Shown here piece after piece: positions 1 to 9,647 of a DNA stretch of 64,000 bases. The stretch lies in NCBI GenBank assembly GCA_009761415.1, contig QUOL01000007.1, positions 496,001-560,000 on the forward strand. The letters run 5' to 3'. The number at the start of each line of letters is the position of its first letter. Within the stretch, counting starts at the first letter, position 1. A model generated the notes under the pieces. The model was not told where the DNA came from, did not search any database, and saw only the letters and a list, made by a program, of their open reading frames with translations. Source of the DNA: Sarcomyxa edulis (lineage: Eukaryota; Basidiomycota; Agaricomycetes; Agaricales; Mycenaceae). A program made the translations under genes and the position numbers.

Positions 1-340
1 CTCGTCAAAGTGAAGGGTATCTGGACCGTCTCTACAGCACCTACAATATCAATACATTGTCAGTATTCATCCATTTCTCTCTCTCACAAAGCAAAGAAAG
101 CAAAATCACAGAGATTGGAATGGCAAACTCACCCGGACTAGTACTAAACTCCGTCGTCGTCGCAGTAGACAAGCACGTTGCATTCGTCCCACTACCAAAA
201 GAGAGCGCACACGATTCCGATGTGACGGTGAACACCGAGGCTGGATCTGTGGTGAGGCTTTCGGAGAAGGAAGTTGTCGTGATTTGGGATGTGATTAGAT
301 TGGTTTGGGTGCTGGTTGCTGTTGTGAAGCAGGTGGCCAT
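1..340 (-). CDS. Ser/Thr-rich putative surface protein (5' part, runs off left edge)
   Basis: The reverse strand opens with ATG at 340 (MATCFTTATSTQ...) and reads about 70 codons very rich in Ser and Thr. A GTGAGT donor follows near 131. The intron has a good branch point (TACTGAC) and ends at an AG near 52. The second exon reads in phase as GAVETVQIPFTLT and stays open to the left edge. Ser/Thr-rich stretches like this are typical of O-glycosylated fungal cell-surface or stress-sensor proteins, which often have one membrane helix; none is visible in this fragment and there is no obvious signal peptide. The product is unknown. The clean intron is the main evidence that this is a gene; the overlapping forward-strand frame (57-362) is probably a shadow. 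Confidence 0.5.
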
Positions 341-694
341 TGCGGACGGGGACTGGAGCTAGAAAAAATTCTAGGTTTTTTTGGGCCGGTGAGGACAGCC
401 CGTTTGTGAGTGAGGCCTTGTACTGTAATACGGTAAACTGTATAGGAAGAGGAGGAAATCTAAGTATGCGGGGTTCGGGCTGTGTAAAGGACAAAAGGAA
501 ATAGGCGGCCAGTCTGAGTGGCCTAGAGCTACAAGGCCCGACGGGTGGAAGGTAAGACGCGTCAGATATTTTTACGTACAAGTGTGGTTCTAAGGGTTAT
601 AGTCAACAAATGGAGGCAATTCTATTCCTATTCATGGAAGCAAATCTAGGTATAAAAAGGAAGGAGGCAGAAGGTGGTATGTATAGTCTACTCC
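341..694. other. intergenic, nothing recognised
   Basis: This gap lies between the start of the Ser/Thr-rich gene and the stop of the UbiA gene, both on the minus strand. It presumably holds the UbiA 3' UTR and the promoter of the left-edge gene. No coding frame or repeat stands out. Confidence 0.5.
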
Positions 695-2059
695 TCAGAT
701 GATAGCCAAGCGAGGTAGAACAGTCTGAAGCGGGGAGGAAATCTCTCCGTTCGCCACACGTTCGAAAACGGGGAGTGTATACGCGCACAAGAGCCATAGC
801 TGCGCAAGGAAGCATTCATTAGTGTAGTGCCGAACTCGCCTATGTATAATAAGTAAAGACCAACCTCATACCAACGAAACGCCCTCCGATCCACTTCCTC
901 CAAATGATCCCAATTGAGACCAGATTTGACACCGAAAGTGATCCCAAGAACTGCCAGAACGATACACGCAACTAAAGACGGCTGCCATCTCACAACGAGA
1001 CCGTACGTCCAAGCTAAAATCAGGGCTATCATTGTCCAGCGTGCTGTGGCAGGGGGGATGATGAGGGGGAGGGTTTTTCGACCGAGCGCTGCGTCTCCTG
1101 AGCGATCTTTGAAATCTTGAGCGTGGCCCTATATACATGACACAAGACGCGTGATTAGCCTGGAAGAGACCTGCGATGCAAGTAGAGGAGGGGAGAGGGG
1201 AGGGTCATATGCTCACGGTCGTGGTGAAGATAAGGCCGCTGTAAATGACGGCTGTAATCGAGGTAGTCGTCAAAGGCTGGTGATGACCTGCCCCCCAGGA
1301 AAATCAGAAAATCAGAATCAGAATCAAGCAGCGAGCACACCAGAGACAAAGACAAAGACAAAGACAAAGACAAAAACAAAGACAAAGTCAAACATAAATA
1401 CGTACCAATGATATAAGTCGTTCCCCAACAATAACACACATATCCAAAAGCTCCAAAGGCGTTCTTGGCGATAGGACCTTTCACCCAACCGCCTTCGTTG
1501 TAGAGGGTTATTGCTATCATGTACGCTAGGCTGACTGGCAGAAGTCCGTTGAGTAGGCTGATGGCAGCGGATAAGGCGAGGACGGAGAGGTATAGAGTTT
1601 GTCCGTGTTCTACAGGGATACGGCCTGATGCGAATGGTCTGTATGGTTTACAGAGTCTGTCTTCATCTATACCGATCATCTGGGGAAATTCAGATTACTC
1701 AGTTTTAGAGTGTATTTTGAGCATAACATCCTGACGACAAACTTGGTTCTTGATCTATCACGTCGGAAGGGAGAAATGATATCATGTGAGAAATGAGGAT
1801 CAGAGCTTGGGAGATTGAACGTACATTGAATGCTAGCAGATGCAGTTCCAGCCATAGTAGAGCCATGAAAAATGAGGACCAGTCAGTAGGACCAGCTAGG
1901 ACTATGGCGTTCATCATCTGTGATATGAAGGAGTGCCGTCAGAAAATTCAGGCTAGTTAAGCGGCAGGAGCTTACCGTCGGACAAATGACCAGTATCAAG
2001 TCACTTTTACTGAAGAGATCAACAGAATATGCAGTAGATAGAACACGATTCATGATCAT
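695..2059 (-). CDS. UbiA-family prenyltransferase (6 exons, 296 aa)
   Basis: This is an integral membrane prenyltransferase of the UbiA superfamily, which moves a polyprenyl group from its diphosphate to an aromatic or other acceptor. Hand-spliced exons are 2059-1976, 1917-1825, 1679-1406, 1287-1217, 1128-865 and 799-695; all phases agree and give 296 aa, a normal family length. The first Asp-rich motif is GIDEDRLCKPYRPFASGRI. The second is the diagnostic GHAQDFKDRSGDAALGRKTL. Both bind Mg-diphosphate in the family. Several hydrophobic helices follow each motif. The small 71-nt exon 4 is easily missed but is needed for the phase and for the helix before the second motif. Acceptor and prenyl length cannot be read from sequence; stand-alone fungal members occur in meroterpenoid and quinone pathways. 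No other terpenoid gene is nearby. Confidence 0.9.
1345..1386. repeat. (GACAAA)n microsatellite
   Basis: Seven consecutive hexamer units, one carrying an AACAAA variant, lie inside the third intron of the UbiA gene (intron 1288-1405). On the transcribed strand this is a TTTGTC repeat, which gives the intron an unusually pyrimidine-rich body. Confidence 0.85.
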
Positions 2060-2149
2060 GGTGAGACGTAGACTGAGGAGCCTTGAGACCTCATGCTGCG
2101 GTCTAAATATCCTCTAGACACCAGGCGACTCCTTTAGGATGAGATGAAC

Positions 2150-2612
2150 ATCGCAAAAAGAAGGAACATATGGAGAACTACTTCTGAAACGCCTGGATGA
2201 TGAGTTCGATAAGGCGATAACACTCACCTCACCAAAGGTCCCGGAAAGTCCAAAAGTGCGCGATGCATACGTATCGCACATTCATGAAGGTTTTGAACAT
2301 CTCCTTGCGGGCTTGAACACGGTTATCAGTTATTCTCCGGGAGGGACAGATATCAGTATCAGTGAAATTCGGCCGCTAGGTATCAACGAGGTACTGTCCG
2401 ATCGGCTGATAAAACTTGGAGGTCATCTCACTGGTGAGAATCTGCTCCGTTCAAATCGAATGCGACACCACTTCCGGTATGTTATCTATAGCAGAGGCGC
2501 GCAGGTCAGTCTTTGAGAATAGCTATACATCAGCCTATAGATTTACCAGAGGTAGATCGGGCGTTTGTCGAAGACGAAGATGAAGAGTTGACGGGACTTC
2601 TAGTGAGTGGTC
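2150..2612 (+). other. open frame with coding character, unresolved
   Basis: One forward frame is open from about 2150 to a TGA at 2518 and reads like protein (e.g. HIHEGFEHLLAGLNTV, EVLSDRLIKLGGHL). A second open stretch, DLPEVDRAFVEDEDEELTGLL, ends at a GTGAGT donor near 2611. No in-frame ATG begins the first stretch, and I could not join the two in phase. It may be an internal exon of a gene whose first exon overlaps the UbiA 5' region, or a gene remnant. The family is not recognised. Confidence 0.3.
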
Positions 2613-2626
2613 TCATAGCTAACGAC

Positions 2627-3070
2627 TCATACAAGTTCGAGGGTCTGTCCTAGACCTCTACGCGGAGTCAGTGACGCTGCATGCCTAGAGTTAAAGGTCG
2701 GCTCAATGTTTGAGACTGCTTCCTTGATGTAGTTTCTTGTCGCCACTTCATGACTGTCGAGGTAAAGAATACTAACAAGGTTCGTTAAAGACTCGATGAT
2801 CCGAATGTGGCGTGCCGACACTTACTTTGACTTGAATGAAGAGAGATCAATCTCAAACATGATCAGAAGCTCGGACTTTCCGGCCGCAAGTTTGACGGGC
2901 CATTTGGCTTCTGAATGGGTTGACACAATGATATCAGAAAATTGAAGAGCGCGTTGAGGATCCCCAACGGGCACACGAAAGGACGAGAAACCGCAACAGG
3001 AAACGGATGGTATTGTGGTAGCACTGTCATAAAGATAAAGTAAGTAAGTACTGCTCCGCTGAGCACCTCA
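2627..3070 (-). CDS. unrecognised protein, 3' exons only resolved
   Basis: Reading leftward on the minus strand, an exon near 3060-2827 gives a continuous coding-like frame (FRVPVGDPQRALQFSDIIV, AKWPVKLAAGKSELLIMFEI). It is followed by a GTAAGT donor and an intron with a TTAAC-type branch ending TCGACAG near 2760. The next exon, phase-matched, reads NHEVATRNYIKEAVSNIEP and stops at 2627. The 5' end is not resolved: an acceptor after CTAATGAGGTGCTCAG near 3065 is plausible, but the first exon was not found. The family is not recognised. The gene converges on the forward open frame ending near 2612. Confidence 0.45.
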
Positions 3071-3201
3071 TTAGAAAAACCAGACTGATATGGATAGCGA
3101 CGATAGTAAAGAGAAAGCGTGGGGGCATATATGAACAAATTTGTGCGAGGAGGGTATTGAGGTATCCGTGGATCGTCAAGAATTATAATGGAAAGCACTC
3201 C

Positions 3202-3987
3202 TCATATCGCACGAGGTTCGACGTCGTGCTCGGGATATGTCTCTTGTGTTGGCGTCGCAGGTGTCATGGTTATAATGATATCGAGCCTTTTCGTCCTCGA
3301 ATATTTTCCTCGTCCGTCGATGAGTGTTTCCGTTTGACTGAACCGATTTTGGAACATTTCTCCTACTTCCTCCTCCCAAACCCTCCCTTCTTCTTCTTCT
3401 TCCGTCTCACCGTCACCTTCATCAAGCCTACGAGTCGCGCTGTCTTTTGGTCTGGATATATCCAGAACAGATCTAACCACCTTTGTCTCATCCTGCCCGA
3501 GCTCACCCTCAGGCGGTTGCTTCGACTTGTGTGCGACGCGCCTCCATGCCTCCTTTACTGCCTTCCCGATAGCCATAAACGGATCTTCATAAGTCGCATC
3601 TTCGTCCAATCTTGCCTGACCTCTCGCCTGATGTCTCCTCACTGCAGGAACAACCTCGTCATCACCCCACATCGGGGAATGCTGCGCACGTTGCCGCTGG
3701 ATGTGCTCCCGGCGAAGACGCATCATTTCAGATCGAGCAGCTACACCTAGAGGTGCCGTCGATCGTCGTGTCCGTGGGCCAGTTTCGGGCAATGGGGCGA
3801 ACTTGATACTGGATTTGTTGCGTAAAGGATGTATGGTTTCGGTGGGCTCTGGACATGATTTGCCATCGTTGTCTTCAGCAGGCGATGAATTCAGAGATGA
3901 ATCGACGGAAGACGAGCTCGAACGTGAGTAGTCAGGTATATCCAGGGAAATGTCAGAAGTAGACGCTTTCTCAGGGTCGAGTGACAT
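3202..3987 (-). CDS. conserved-looking hypothetical protein, acidic C-terminus (261 aa)
   Basis: A single open frame runs from ATG at 3987 (MSLDPEKASTSD) to a TGA at 3202. The N-terminal ~45 residues are Ser-rich and disordered. A central basic segment contains IKFAPLPETGPRTRRSTAPL and GVAARSEMMRLRREHIQRQR, a pattern seen in uncharacterised basidiomycete proteins. A predicted helix follows (DPFMAIGKAVKEAWRRVAHK), and then a Glu-rich run. No enzyme domain is visible. The upstream extension of the same frame to 4068 is hydrophobic and probably untranslated. It could be a nuclear or scaffold protein, but this is not supported by a known domain. Confidence 0.6.
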   Translation of the reverse strand: MSLDPEKASTSDISLDIPDYSRSSSSSVDSSLNSSPAEDNDGKSCPEPTETIHPLRNKSSIKFAPLPETGPRTRRSTAPLGVAARSEMMRLRREHIQRQRAQHSPMWGDDEVVPAVRRHQARGQARLDEDATYEDPFMAIGKAVKEAWRRVAHKSKQPPEGELGQDETKVVRSVLDISRPKDSATRRLDEGDGETEEEEEGRVWEEEVGEMFQNRFSQTETLIDGRGKYSRTKRLDIIITMTPATPTQETYPEHDVEPRAI

Positions 3988-4311
3988 TATTATCGATCCG
4001 TGGTATAAAGAGTGGTACACTGGTACTGAAAGAAGGTAGAAAATCCGAATGTTCAAATGTAAAATCAATCTGTAGCGGAATAGTGGGTGTCCGGTGTTTG
4101 AGAGTGGAAAAAAATCAGCAGCGAGCTCGGCCCAGGCTGGAGACGAGTATATCGACGAGTCTGTGGTATTATCCGCTAGAGAATTGGTCGGGCCTCAACG
4201 TCGTGTCGTGGAAGTCGTCGAAGAGGCTACGTCTGAGAGATTTTCGTGCGTTTTATGCAAGTAGGAACAGAAAGCTCGCTGATGGCTGTGACACTGACAG
4301 ATAAAGTTGAT
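3988..4311. promoter_or_regulatory. upstream region of the 3987 gene, next to the TIR element
   Basis: About 320 nt separate the start codon of the minus-strand hypothetical gene from the left end of the inverted-repeat element. It presumably contains that gene's promoter. No convincing TATA box or coding exon was seen. Confidence 0.35.
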
Positions 4312-4450
4312 TACGGTGGCCAGGGAGTCCATGGTCTAATTTTGGAAATTTTCAAATTTTTTGGCAGTTTCGCGTTGGAGCTTGGTTCGAGCCTCACTCA
4401 AATCGCTTTTCGTGCAGCACTTTTCGAGCAACCTGAGCTATTTATTCATA
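4312..4450 (+). repeat. left terminal inverted repeat of the TIR element
   Basis: This arm matches the reverse complement of 5295-5432. The outer ~38 nt are identical. The poly-A/T tract that follows differs by short insertions, and identity recovers over the inner ~70 nt. Confidence 0.8.
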
Positions 4451-5294
4451 CATTCTACTCATCTCAACTGTCTAGGAAGGTATTGCATACCTCCAAAAGG
4501 CCCACAATGTTGGCAAATGACTCCAAAACCCCGATTGATCATCACACCACGTCGATTCCATGCAGGCCAAGATCTTATCATCCTCAGGCGGCATACATGT
4601 GCGATATCGTTACCGTGCGTTGGTCCAGAAGGGGTACAGGGCGGCAAGCCTCAGCCACAGAACAGTATTGACAGCATAGCAGGAGAAAAGGTACCGAGGT
4701 ATGTGCTGCCGCCGCCGGTGCTGGTAGTTTCATTGTTCAGCCAACAAAAAGTTCGAGTTCGCGCCTTGAAGACCTCAGGGGAGCTACGGGCTGCTCTGAT
4801 GACTTCCACGCAGAAGAAAGCGACCTTGTGCTGTGCTCGGGCGATTCTGGCCTTGGCCCACTGCATCCCAACTTCACTCAGAGATCAAGTCGCGTCAGCA
4901 TCATGTCTCATAATACTCTGTGCTATAGTTTGCATATATATCTTTTTCGTGCGTAGGGCCCTCAGAATCACTGCTCCGGCGACTCGACAATAGCTTTGCA
5001 TTGCATTGCATGCGCTCGCGGCTCGCACATTGTCATTTGACTACGCTTATTATCTTCATTCTTATACTGTCTTATATCTTGACCTTCCCCAATGGTACAT
5101 GCACATATATGATACCTCCATCTATTAGATAGCCTTATGAATTCATATGCCTGATAACTTGATGTTATACTATGATTCCATGACAATGATGACACCGATT
5201 GTCGACGAATACCATCCGCGAGGCTGTCCGAGTACCATTCAGATCATGAAAACTCGAAAAAAGGACTACAAAACCCAGTATGCCTTCTAGAATC

Positions 5295-5432
5295 AACGTA
5301 CAGTAGCTCAGGTTGCTCGAAAAGTGGTGCACGAAATGTGACTTGATCGAGGCTCGAACGCAAAACCGCCAAAAAAATTGAAAATTTCCCAAAAAATTCC
5401 AAAATTAGACCATGGACTCCCTGGCCACCGTA
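5295..5432 (-). repeat. right terminal inverted repeat of the TIR element
   Basis: This is the inverted partner of 4312-4450. It ends CCTGGCCACCGTA at 5432 and is followed directly by the GTTGAT target-site duplication. Confidence 0.8.
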
Positions 5433-5438
5433 GTTGAT

Positions 5439-5795
5439 AGACCTTTGGACCTGCTCAATCGATCTGATCTATACTATACTTCTTGATTGCTTCTTGATCG
5501 CATAAATTGTTCGTTACTGACCTTATGGCAAGAAGTAACAATGAGGATTCAGACTGAATTTTGAGTAAGAGGAAAGCAGTACGCAACCAATTTGAAAGTT
5601 ATAATTTTACAAGACTGAGAATTAATTATCCGAAAGCTAATGCAAAGATGATGTAGAAAAAAGGCAATGGGCATGAGGGATGTATATATGTATGTGTGGT
5701 CCAACGGTAACATAGTTGGGATAAGAGAACGAATGTCGACTATGCGTAACTAAAATCTAAGATGTGAGAACGATAACTTTCATCCTCCCCTAACG
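5439..5795. other. intergenic, nothing recognised
   Basis: A/T-rich sequence between the TIR element and the stop codon of the AIM21-like gene, probably including that gene's 3' UTR. No open frame of note. Confidence 0.4.
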
Positions 5796-8700
5796 TCATG
5801 ACATTGCAGCCACAGACGTTTCGGTGCGTTTCGTAGGACGAGCAGGGGGTAATGTTGCGGCTCGACCCAAGGACTTGGCATCATAATTGAGCGGGGATAT
5901 GTGAGGATGGAGTTGAGTGGGTGTGTGACCATCAGACGATAGCGGTGACACGGGAACATGCGAGAAAGTAGACTCGGGAAGTGATGGGCGACCATAAAAA
6001 TTACCATAGGCGGAAGGTGGAATGGGAGGGGTGTCTTGAGGGACAGAAGGGAAGGCGTCGAACATTTCCTTGTCGAACAAAGGAGATGGAGCGACAGATG
6101 ATGTTGATGCTATGGACATCCAAGAAGTAGGGCGTTCCCTGGGAGATTGGGCAGAGGATGGGAGAAGAGACGAGGAACGTGGAGGATTGACTTCCAAGAC
6201 AGGCGAGGAATATATTGGATCAGCTTGAGGAATAGTAGGAAGGGGAGGTACAGCAGCAGCTTCTTCAGAAATTCGATCTATTAATCAAAATTAGAATCAA
6301 GATAAAGATCAAATTTGACGATATGCAGGCAGGGGAAAAAAAGACTTACTGGCAATCTCGTTAGCGCTGATAGTGCTGACAGTAGACTTGGTCCTTCCCC
6401 GATGCCACAACTTCTCCGCAAATGTACTAGCCCTGCTAAGGCTCCTACTCTTCCTCGGCGAGACCGACGGGAACGCTATACCGGATTGTCCAGAGGAAAA
6501 GTTCACACTGTCATCCGGAGGTGTGATGATAGGCACAGAATCCTCAGATGAGAGTTCTGAGGAGGTCGATATGCTATAACGCGGGTACGTACCGGACACG
6601 TCCTTTGAAGAACGACTGGACGAACTGGCTAACCGGCGCAGACCCGATAGATACTTCGGAGCGGGGGATTTAGGAGGAGGCGTTGGCGGGACATCGTCCT
6701 CTTCTTTCGTCCGTTGGAGTTCCCTGACTGACGTAGCTTCTTGGTGCATTACGGGCATCTGCGGTACGGCAACACCACGGATGGAGGATATGGATGGCAT
6801 CTTGGAGATATGCGTGGCACTGCGAGAGGCTGGCGTTTGGACATAAAGGTTTGGCGGCTCACGACGAATTGATTTGGTACGGCTCCGACTGAGAGGGTTT
6901 TTGAAGGACTTAGACTTGGCCTTTTCCTCGACCTGTTCTTCAGGTGGAGGAATCACTGGAGGAGCGGCAACAGGCTCAGACCGCTCCTCCTGGACAAAAA
7001 CATCGTCTACCCTGGGTTGATTGTATTCCTCACTAGGAATATGTCCCTCAGCTAACCTCTGCTCTAATAGCGCAGCCTCCTCCATCAGTGCGGCCAGATC
7101 GCCGAATCCGGGGCTGGAAGGAGGCTCCACAATCACTGTCTGGCGGACACGAGTAATTTGAGGTGTAACGGGAGGATTTTTAGAGATCGAAGGTAATGAG
7201 GACGATGCAGGCATCTCGGTAACCTTCCGATGAACCACGGCTGAGAATGTGATCGGCTTGGAAGAATTATGAGAATTTGCATTACCAGACGAAGCACGCG
7301 GATGAGAATACGAGTGCGACGCCTTGTGAAACGATACACTTCCAAAGTCAGTTTCCTCTGCATCTGGACTTCGCGGAGTTATTAGCTCTGGTGGGGGTTG
7401 GTCAATCGCAGGAATGAAGAGAGGGACCCCTTTGCTGGTTGTAGGGGATACTCGTCGACCGTATAGCACTTTGCTTTCGTGGATTTCGACCATGCTTTGT
7501 GGGCGAGCGGGCAAAGTAGATGGGGTGTCGAGGGATGAGCCTTGTATAGACGTGGCCTGTGAGGTCGCATCCTGTTCCTGTTCTGCAGGTGGCGCAGAAA
7601 GGACCTCGGACTTGGGAAGGGTCGAGACGATCGCTAAATGTGATGCCGTAGATGGCTCCGCGGGAAAAGACAAACCTGTTGGCTCCGAACTATCGACGCC
7701 TACCTCTGCATGGGACTGAGAGCTGGCTGATATGTCTTTCGCAGTTGGCGACGACGCTTTGAGTTGGGTCCCTGCAGAGACCGAACCTTCTTCATGTTCA
7801 ATGACCACAGCAGTTACATCGGTGTGCGAAGGGACCTCGGGTACATTGCTTTCCATTTCCGCTTCAGGACTGTCCTCTGTCGTTTCAATGACCACCTGTT
7901 CAGCGCTATCATGCTCGGGTTCCACTGCAGGAATCGGTGCCTCCTCAGACGAAACGATGATGGTCGGTGTGGAATCAACAACCTGCTCAACATTGTGGCT
8001 CGCTGAAAGCAGGAGCGACTCCTCCGGTTCACGTTCCTCGACTAAATCGGACATCTCTCGAACGCCTGCGATAGACGGCGAAGTGACGCCGTGCTCCAAA
8101 TCTGTATGTGTGGTGCTCGTATTCAGAGCATCCAGGACTTCATGGCTGTCATTATCATCCACTGATGTGGATGGAGGAGGTGGAGACAGGGACATCTCTC
8201 GAGTGTCGTATTTGCCGAGGACATCGGAGGCGCTTGCGGTGCGTCGAGCAGCATCGAGTGCGGCGGCGAAGGCACTTCGTTGCGCAGCGGGTGCTGGAGG
8301 TACATTAGAATGTAGAGGAGGCAGCTCCATAGTCAATTTGTCAGCATTTGGAGAAAACGAGCCGGACTGTAATGAAGGAGAAAGCAGAATCGAAGGTGTA
8401 TTCGAGGGATGTAGATCAGTCGTCATGATAGCATCGATTTCCAGACCAGACATGGATAATGTCCTTGTTCTCGTGGGTGGGCTGGATGGACCTGACATGG
8501 ATGAAGGATGGCCGAGTCCGAAAGACGGACCACCTGTGTTCTGTGGCCGAAGGATACCCGTGCCCATTCTGTTCCCATATAGCTCGCCTTTCTTCCTCGC
8601 TTGACCATTCTCTGCGACCGGTGGTGCCCCCAAGCCAAAGCTCCCCCTAGGGACGGGTGTACCGCCCTTTTGCTCAAATTTTGCGATTTTGTCCTTCAAG

Positions 8701-8906
8701 TTACCCACACTACTTGCTTCGGAAGAAGCCTTTGAGCTCGTGATGGGTGTAGACGTGGATCGTTGAGTTGGAACGGCATTGCGCTGTTGCAACGCGGCGA
8801 TGCGTTCCTTGAGATTGACTGGAGGAGGTGCTTGTACTCTCGAGGATGGCCTGATGTTTCTCTAGTCAGGTTTCTAGCAGTGATTGGAGTGAACCAAGAC
8901 GTACAT
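5796..8906 (-). CDS. AIM21: AIM21-like disordered actin-patch protein (994 aa)
   Basis: Exons are 8906-8905, 8850-6350 and 6277-5796, giving 994 aa. The ATG is assembled across the first intron: AT closes exon 1 and G opens exon 2, then PSSRVQAPPPVNLKERIAAL follows. The N-terminus has two short amphipathic repeats (LKERIAALQ and LKDKIAKFEQKGG), the second followed by VPRGSFGLGAPP. That pairing is characteristic of fungal proteins annotated as altered inheritance of mitochondria protein 21, which in yeast sits at cortical actin patches and controls actin assembly. The rest is long, Ser/Pro/Glu-rich and low in hydrophobics, with many SP sites and a basic patch (RKSRSLSRASTFAEKLWHRG). The family assignment rests on the N-terminal repeats and overall composition. 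The long forward-strand frame at 7732-8604 is an antisense shadow. Confidence 0.7.
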
Positions 8907-9647
8907 TTAGAAGGGAAAAACAAATTGTTGAGATCCAAGACTGGACAGCGCGTCACAGAACGACCAGCGGCTGAAACGACCACCGCTGTTTAGACAGTCA
9001 AGAAGGTTGGGTCGACACGAAGGTCAACGATATGAAAGTCGAACGTTAAGGATAGGAAGGCTGATGGCGGCGCTGCAGCACCGACTTACAATCAAAGTAT
9101 GATGGAGGCAAGAAGAGATGTTTTGGTTCGAAACAACCCAGAAATCCGCCACCTTGGTCAGATATTCGGTCAAATCAAAAATCATTTTTGCAACATATCT
9201 TGCTTGGAAACTGCATCCGAAACTCATCCCATTGGTTGTACGAAATTACAATCAACTTGGGGAAGGTCGGAAGCAAATTCTTACGGAGCAAAAACGAGAA
9301 AAATGAGAGAAGAAATGCCCCAAAATTGTATCTTTTGAACGACGTTCAATGGCACTCCTCGTTTTATCTCGAAGGCCTTGGCTACATGTATGTATCCGAT
9401 GCAATAGCTTTTTGAGAAGTCATTGAATCATTCGAACGCACTTTTCGAGTGAATAAATCCACGTGGCATCCCGAGGACTCTCCGGCAGAAAATTAAAATC
9501 GCTACGGCTTGAAGACGATCGCGTCTAGGTCGCGGAATCGATATATATTCTCCTCGTCCTCCTGCAATTGTTGAAACAAGTGTGAAGACTTTCTCTAACG
9601 TTGTCTGTACGGCTGCGTACGGTCCCAATACGATTCATTCTTGGCCA
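8907..9647. promoter_or_regulatory. divergent intergenic region between the AIM21-like and ZCCHC8-like genes
   Basis: The AIM21-like gene is transcribed leftward from near 9000 and its 5' UTR must include the bases just right of 8906. The zinc-knuckle gene is transcribed rightward from 9648. The ~740 nt between them should hold both promoters. A sequence at 9545-9552 (TATATATT) could serve the rightward gene. No coding exon was recognised. Confidence 0.4.

Larger units (their letters stand above)
4312..5432. mobile_element. 1.1-kb non-autonomous DNA transposon-like element with long TIRs
   Basis: The two ends are inverted copies. Both begin TACGGTGGCCAGGGAGTCCA reading inward and stay alignable for about 130 nt with small indels in an A/T-rich tract, ending in a shared block (CTTTTCGAGCAACCTGAGCT). 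The element is flanked by a perfect 6-nt duplication GTTGAT at 4306-4311 and 5433-5438, as expected of a target-site duplication. Forward frames inside (4361-4993) show no transposase motif, no DDE signature and no sensible domain, so it looks non-autonomous. The 6-nt duplication argues against Tc1/mariner (TA). The superfamily is not assigned. It sits between two genes without breaking either. Confidence 0.8.

Noticed and set aside
4312..4400. Pol III A/B-box-like sequences (TGGCCAGGGAG, GGTTCGAGCC) hinting at a tRNA-derived SINE
   Set aside because: The matches lie in an inverted repeat, spacing and poly-A/T tail do not fit a SINE, and the flanking duplication plus TIRs fit a DNA transposon better.
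4361..4993. 210-codon open frame inside the TIR element
   Set aside because: It begins inside the left inverted repeat, has low-complexity and Cys/Arg-rich text, and shows no transposase or other domain.
7732..8604. 290-codon open frame on the plus strand
   Set aside because: It is exactly antisense to the AIM21-like coding exon. Its Ser-rich composition mirrors the Pro/Glu/Ser-rich sense codons, and it has no splice or domain support.
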